64,000 bases of DNA, taken from the NCBI GenBank assembly GCA_902768785.1, contig CACXMM010000003.1:62001-126000 (forward strand), in the 5' to 3' direction. Within the stretch, counting starts at the first letter, position 1, and the number at the start of each line of letters is the position of its first letter. The notes beneath the pieces were generated by a model. The model ran no database searches and was not told where the DNA came from. It worked only from the letters and a program-made list of their open reading frames with translations. Source of the stretch: an uncultured Prevotellaceae bacterium. Its GTDB lineage: Bacteria; Bacteroidota; Bacteroidia; Bacteroidales; Bacteroidaceae. Shown one piece after another: positions 60,841 to 64,000 of the stretch. Both the position numbers and the translations under genes were made by a program.

Positions 60841-61114
60841 AGTCGACAATAGAAGCTTTGGTTCTTTGGTTTAATTAAGGGAACTATATATGATTTGACC
60901 CAGGTAGATCTATATCAAGAATTTGAGAATTGGAGAATTCATTCTCTCATTGCTTTTCCCTTCGGCCAGCGACTTCTATGTTCATTCAATAGCTCTATCT
61001 AGAATAGAAAGAATTCTCTAATTGCTTTTCCCTTCGGCCAGCGACTTTCAGTTCTCTAATTCTTGAAAAATGGGGTCTAAAAGTATATAATAGCCTTAAA
61101 TAATTAGTCGTTTG
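60841..61114. other. Intergenic stretch with a 27-bp direct repeat
   Basis: ATTGCTTTTCCCTTCGGCCA plus GCGACTT occurs at about 60951 and again at 61021. At 61069-61097 is the second copy of the 29-bp motif found upstream of the ATPase gene at 58917. No gene is supported. Confidence 0.6.
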
Positions 61115-61146
61115 TTTGGCAGTTTTGTTTGAAAAGTGTATTTTTG
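61115..61146 (+). promoter_or_regulatory. Promoter for ATPase gene 61213
   Basis: TTTG (61115-61118), 20 bp, TATTTTTG (61139-61146). The -7 box overlaps the first of three direct repeats. Confidence 0.8.
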
Positions 61147-61206
61147 CATCGCGAATTTTCATTGAAAAGTGTAGTTTTTGACCGTTAAAAACATTTGAAA
61201 AGTGTA
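61128..61206 (+). repeat. Three direct repeats TTTGAAAAGTGTA at exact 33-bp spacing
   Basis: Copies at 61128-61140, 61161-61173 (ATTGAAAAGTGTA) and 61194-61206. The first overlaps the promoter -7 region and the last lies just before the ATG. 33 bp is about three helical turns, so one face of the DNA could be bound. An operator is inferred. Confidence 0.75.
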
Positions 61207-61212
61207 AAGTCG

Positions 61213-62574
61213 ATGCTGTACAGAAAGATTACATCATATCTTGAGGACTATTTTAAGTCTGACACTGACAAGATTCTGATATTGGAAGGAGCTCGTCAGA
61301 TAGGGAAGTCGTTCAGTATTCGTGAAGTGGGTACACGTTTATTCCCGAATTACGTGGAAATCAACTTTGTGGAAGACGATGAGGGTGAACAGTTGTTCAA
61401 GAATATTCACAAGAAGGAAGACTTCTACCTTACCCTCAGCATGATTGCCGGAGATAGGTTATCTCGTCGCGACGATACATTAGTGTTCCTGGACGAGATT
61501 CAGCATTACCCCCAATATCTTACCATGCTGAAGTTCCTTCGTGAAGATGGACGTTTCCGTTATATTGCCAGTGGCAGTCTGCTGGGAATAACGCTGCAAG
61601 ACACGACCTCTATTCCCGTTGGTAGTATCATTCGTAAGGAGATGTTCCAACTGGATTTTGAGGAGTTCCTTATTGCTAATAACTTTGGTACAGAGGCCAT
61701 AGCAATGCTCCGCCAATCGTATGAGAACCGCCAGAGTCTGACAGAAGAGCATCACAACCATGTTCTCAACTTATTCCACCGCTATCTGTTGGTAGGTGGC
61801 CTGCCCGATGCGGTTAACTCCTACCTTGATACACATAATATCGTGCGGGTGCGTGAAGTGCAGAATGCCATTCGCAGCCTATATGGCGACGATGCATCCA
61901 AGTATGAACGGGAACATAACAAGAAACTGCTCATACGTCGTATCTACGATATGATTCCCTCACAGATGGAGAATAAGAAGAAGCGTGTTGTGGCTCAAGA
62001 GATACAAGGTAAGAAGGGTGACCGCTTCACTCAGTACCAGGAAGAGTTTGAGTATCTTATATCATCTGGCATTTCCTTGGCTGTACATGCCATAGCGAAT
62101 CCGCATTTCCCCCTGAGTGAGTCGCTGCAAAAGAACCTTTTGAAGTTGTATCTGAATGACGTAGGACTGCTTACCGCTCTTCTTTATCACAACAACATCC
62201 GACCTGTGCTCGACGATATCCGTAGTATCAATCTCGGTTCTGTATATGAAAGCGTTGTTGCTCAAGAACTTCGTGCCCATGGACATAAGCTTTTTTACTA
62301 CGACAACCGTAAGCAGGGTGAGGTGGATTTTCTGATTGACGATTATACAGCCATGAGTGTCCACCCTATAGAAGTCAAGTCGGGTAAGGACTATACTGTG
62401 CATAGTGCACTTAACAACCTCCTGAAGAACCCTGATTATCATATCCTTGCAGGTACTGTTGTATCTAATGAGCGAGAATTCCATCAAGAGGGGAAGGTAA
62501 CATATATGCCAGTTTATTACGTGATGTTCATGGAGGCAGATTTATCCTCAAAGGATGAATCCGCATATTTTTAG
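61213..62574 (+). CDS. AAA_14/DUF4143 ATPase
   Basis: I choose ATG 61213 (MLYRKITSYLEDYF) over the TTG at 61195, which lies in a repeat. The 453-aa protein has Walker A LEGARQIGKSFSIREV, Walker B TLVFLDEIQHYPQYL, YIASGSLLGITL and a DUF4143 C-terminal part with YYDNRKQGEVDFLIDDYTAM and IEVKSG, a nuclease-like ExK. It is related in layout to the gene at 57469 but not close. The promoter carries three regularly spaced repeats, so regulation is likely specific. Confidence 0.88.
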   Translation: MLYRKITSYLEDYFKSDTDKILILEGARQIGKSFSIREVGTRLFPNYVEINFVEDDEGEQLFKNIHKKEDFYLTLSMIAGDRLSRRDDTLVFLDEIQHYPQYLTMLKFLREDGRFRYIASGSLLGITLQDTTSIPVGSIIRKEMFQLDFEEFLIANNFGTEAIAMLRQSYENRQSLTEEHHNHVLNLFHRYLLVGGLPDAVNSYLDTHNIVRVREVQNAIRSLYGDDASKYEREHNKKLLIRRIYDMIPSQMENKKKRVVAQEIQGKKGDRFTQYQEEFEYLISSGISLAVHAIANPHFPLSESLQKNLLKLYLNDVGLLTALLYHNNIRPVLDDIRSINLGSVYESVVAQELRAHGHKLFYYDNRKQGEVDFLIDDYTAMSVHPIEVKSGKDYTVHSALNNLLKNPDYHILAGTVVSNEREFHQEGKVTYMPVYYVMFMEADLSSKDESAYF

Positions 62575-62945
62575 ACAAAAGAACTTTTAGACAAAAAATA
62601 TCTGCATGATCTGCGTAATCTGCATGCAAATAAATACTTAAATTCTTGTTGGAGTTTAAGTCATGCAGATCTCGCTGATTTCGCAGATATATAATTCTAT
62701 CATGGACAAAGGGGAAAATCTGCTGGATCTGCGTAATCTGCATGCCAATAAATACTTAAATTCTTGTTGGAGTTTAAGTCATGCAGATCTCGCTGATCTC
62801 GCAGATAAATAATCAGCCTGTACGGCTAAGGGGTGTTGAACACGAATTGCACGAATTACACGAATATAGCCTGTACGGCTAATGATAATCTCACACAGAA
62901 AGCACGGAAAACACAGAAAATTTTCAGCCTACGGCTGGTTTTATA
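62575..62945. repeat. Repeat array (orientation B)
   Basis: AATCTGCGT and GCAGATCTC triplets with the constant TTCTATCATGGACAAAG block, then near-palindromes at 62814 and 62868 and a shortened one near 62926 (AGCCTACGGCT). Confidence 0.88.
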
Positions 62946-62947
62946 AG

Positions 62948-63120
62948 GTCCCGCAGAAATTGCAGAATTGAAAATCGGCGCCTACGGGGAAAGCCAAATC
63001 GCAGAAATTTACATGCAGTTGCGATATATATAGTATACATTATACAGTACCATTATATTATTTCTGCGATTTGGCTTTCCCCGTAGGCGCCGATTTTCAA
63101 TTCTGCAATTTCTGCGGGAC
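62948..63120. repeat. Perfect 61-bp inverted repeat with 51-bp spacer
   Basis: 62948-63008 and 63060-63120 are exact reverse complements over all 61 positions. The arm contains CCCCGTAGGCGCCGATTTTC. The spacer is AT-rich (TATATATAGTATACATTATA). A diverged single copy of the arm follows at 63183-63225. Confidence 0.95.
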
Positions 63121-63325
63121 TTAAATATTTCTTGGATTATAGGAACAATCAGCCGTATAGGCTGAGAAGATATCTGTGATTTGGCTTTCCCCGTAGGCGC
63201 CGATTTCCAATTCCGTGCTTTCTGTGTGAGATATAAAAGAATCTGTGTGGTAAATAAATTTCTGTGTGAAAAAGATATGAATCTAGTTTTATTATCAACT
63301 ATATACAATTTTACTACAGTAAGGT
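63121..63325. repeat. Repeat tail (orientation A again) before the VirE-N-like gene
   Basis: One near-palindrome AGCCGTATAGGCT at 63151-63163, now in the 13-17 kb orientation, then a partial copy of the inverted-repeat arm and TTTCTGTGTGA words. No gene is supported. Confidence 0.75.
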
Positions 63326-64000
63326 ATGAAAATCACGATTTTGAAACCTTCGCGGGGAAGGGTGACCACGACGTGGCTGTCTCCTGCGGAGGTGGTGGAA
63401 CTCATCCGAAGCGAACGCTACAGCCAGGAAGTAGGAGAGTTCCGTGGACTCTACCCTGTGTTTCAGGGTGAGCAGGTACAACTGCCCCAAGTGAATAATG
63501 CGCTGCCCGCCATCTGTTTCGGGGCGGAGTTGGAACGTGGAAATGGGAACAACTTCCTGAACAAGAAGGACTACCATCCACAGGTGCGAACAGAGAACGG
63601 GTTACTGCTCCTGGAGATCAGTAACCTGAAAGACTACAAGGAGGCTATCCGACTGCGGGACATGAGTACGCAGCTGCCCCAGACCTTCATGGCCTTTGTG
63701 GGGTATGACGACCGGTCGGTGAAGATGGTGGTGAAAGCCTCCCCAAGCCCCTCCAAAAGAGGGGGTGTTCTTAAGGCATTCCGGATGGCGCAGAAGTTCT
63801 ACAGTGCGCAGCTGGGGGTGACGGTGGATGTGGTGGAGCCTTCGGTGACACAGCTCTGTTCCGTCAGCTATGATCCAAACATTTTCTATCATGAGACGGC
63901 GGTGCCGTTCTATGCCCCTGCTGAGGAGCGCATGGTGACACCGACTGTCAGGACTCGAAGGGAGAAGGAGGAGCTGCTGCCGGGACGTGACCTCATGCAG
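63326..64000 (+). CDS. BT4734/BF3469-like protein with VirE N-terminal-type domain, cut by window edge
   Basis: From ATG 63326 the frame is open to the last base (225 codons). It opens KITILKPSRGRVTTTWLSPA and has LYPVFQGEQVQLPQVNNALP, ICFGAELERG, LEISNLKDYKEAIRLRD and FYHETAVPFYAPAEERM, as in Bacteroidota proteins that couple a VirE-N/primase-like region to a helicase-type domain. Residues about 138-150 (ASPSPSKRGGVLK, DNA 63737-63775) are a C-rich insert like that in prfC. The remainder is outside the window. Confidence 0.75.
   Translation, partial: MKITILKPSRGRVTTTWLSPAEVVELIRSERYSQEVGEFRGLYPVFQGEQVQLPQVNNALPAICFGAELERGNGNNFLNKKDYHPQVRTENGLLLLEISNLKDYKEAIRLRDMSTQLPQTFMAFVGYDDRSVKMVVKASPSPSKRGGVLKAFRMAQKFYSAQLGVTVDVVEPSVTQLCSVSYDPNIFYHETAVPFYAPAEERMVTPTVRTRREKEELLPGRDLMQ

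Noticed and set aside
63009-63059. Invertible promoter between the 61-bp inverted repeats
   Set aside because: The spacer has no TAnnTTTG with a properly spaced TTTG on either strand, and no site-specific recombinase gene is nearby, so a phase-variation switch is not supported by sequence alone.

Overview
The window is a Bacteroidota chromosome segment, most likely Prevotellaceae. Support: many promoters of the Bacteroidota form (TTTG, 19-20 bp, TAnnTTTG), an UpxY/NusG-type antiterminator beside a release-factor 3 gene, a C10 (streptopain-like) protease with a Por-type C-terminal tail, GxxExxY genes, a BT4734/VirE-N type protein at the right edge, and polysaccharide genes of the Wzx/Wzy/MBOAT kind. 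No rRNA, tRNA or CRISPR-cas was recognised. All calls come from reading the sequence and recalled family knowledge; no database was searched.

Layout. 1-13.2 kb is mostly housekeeping: (minus) UpxY fragment, prfC, GxxExxY, rfbD, DUF4924, LysE; (plus) ROK glucokinase, TsaC-like protein, CLC channel, fmt; (minus) C10 protease; (plus) ugd. 13.2-17.6 kb is repeat-rich, with a candidate structured RNA, sodB, a RelE-like toxin pair, an ORF6N fragment, a glycosyltransferase-like gene and a RAYT-type transposase tail. 17.6-21.7 kb holds a SIR2-STAND defence-type protein and degraded genes. 21.7-54.8 kb is a surface polysaccharide locus: glycosyltransferases, sugar aminotransferases, ATP-grasp ligases, Wzx, a cytidylyltransferase/SDR/CDP-polyol polymerase trio, acyltransferases, an EpsG-type polymerase, asnB, and an MBOAT plus SGNH pair. 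54.8-63.3 kb is a repeat desert carrying four AAA ATPases and a GxxExxY gene.

The most unusual region is 27.7-34.2 kb, inside the polysaccharide locus. The first codons of a Wzx flippase (MAEQSLKDK) occur five times. Only the last copy starts a complete flippase. The other four stand in front of, or are fused to, unrelated defence-like cassettes: a 98-aa gene; Kiwa (KwaA/KwaB) with an EEP nuclease and a small partner; a small membrane protein with a TM-S24-like protein; and an ABC-type ATPase with a small TOPRIM-like partner. kwaA takes its start codon from the flippase leader. 5' fragments of a GNAT and a GT2 gene lie in the same stretch.

The second theme is repeats. (a) Arrays of three 9-nt units alternate with a near-palindrome AGCCGTACAGGCT; they are in one orientation at 13-17 kb and the other at 51-63 kb. 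(b) GxxExxY genes always sit inside 9-nt repeats and separate genes that belong together. (c) Heptanucleotide or other low-complexity tracts lie in frame inside several enzymes (DUF4924, ugd, GT4, MBOAT, prfC). (d) There is a perfect 61-bp inverted repeat at 62,948-63,120.
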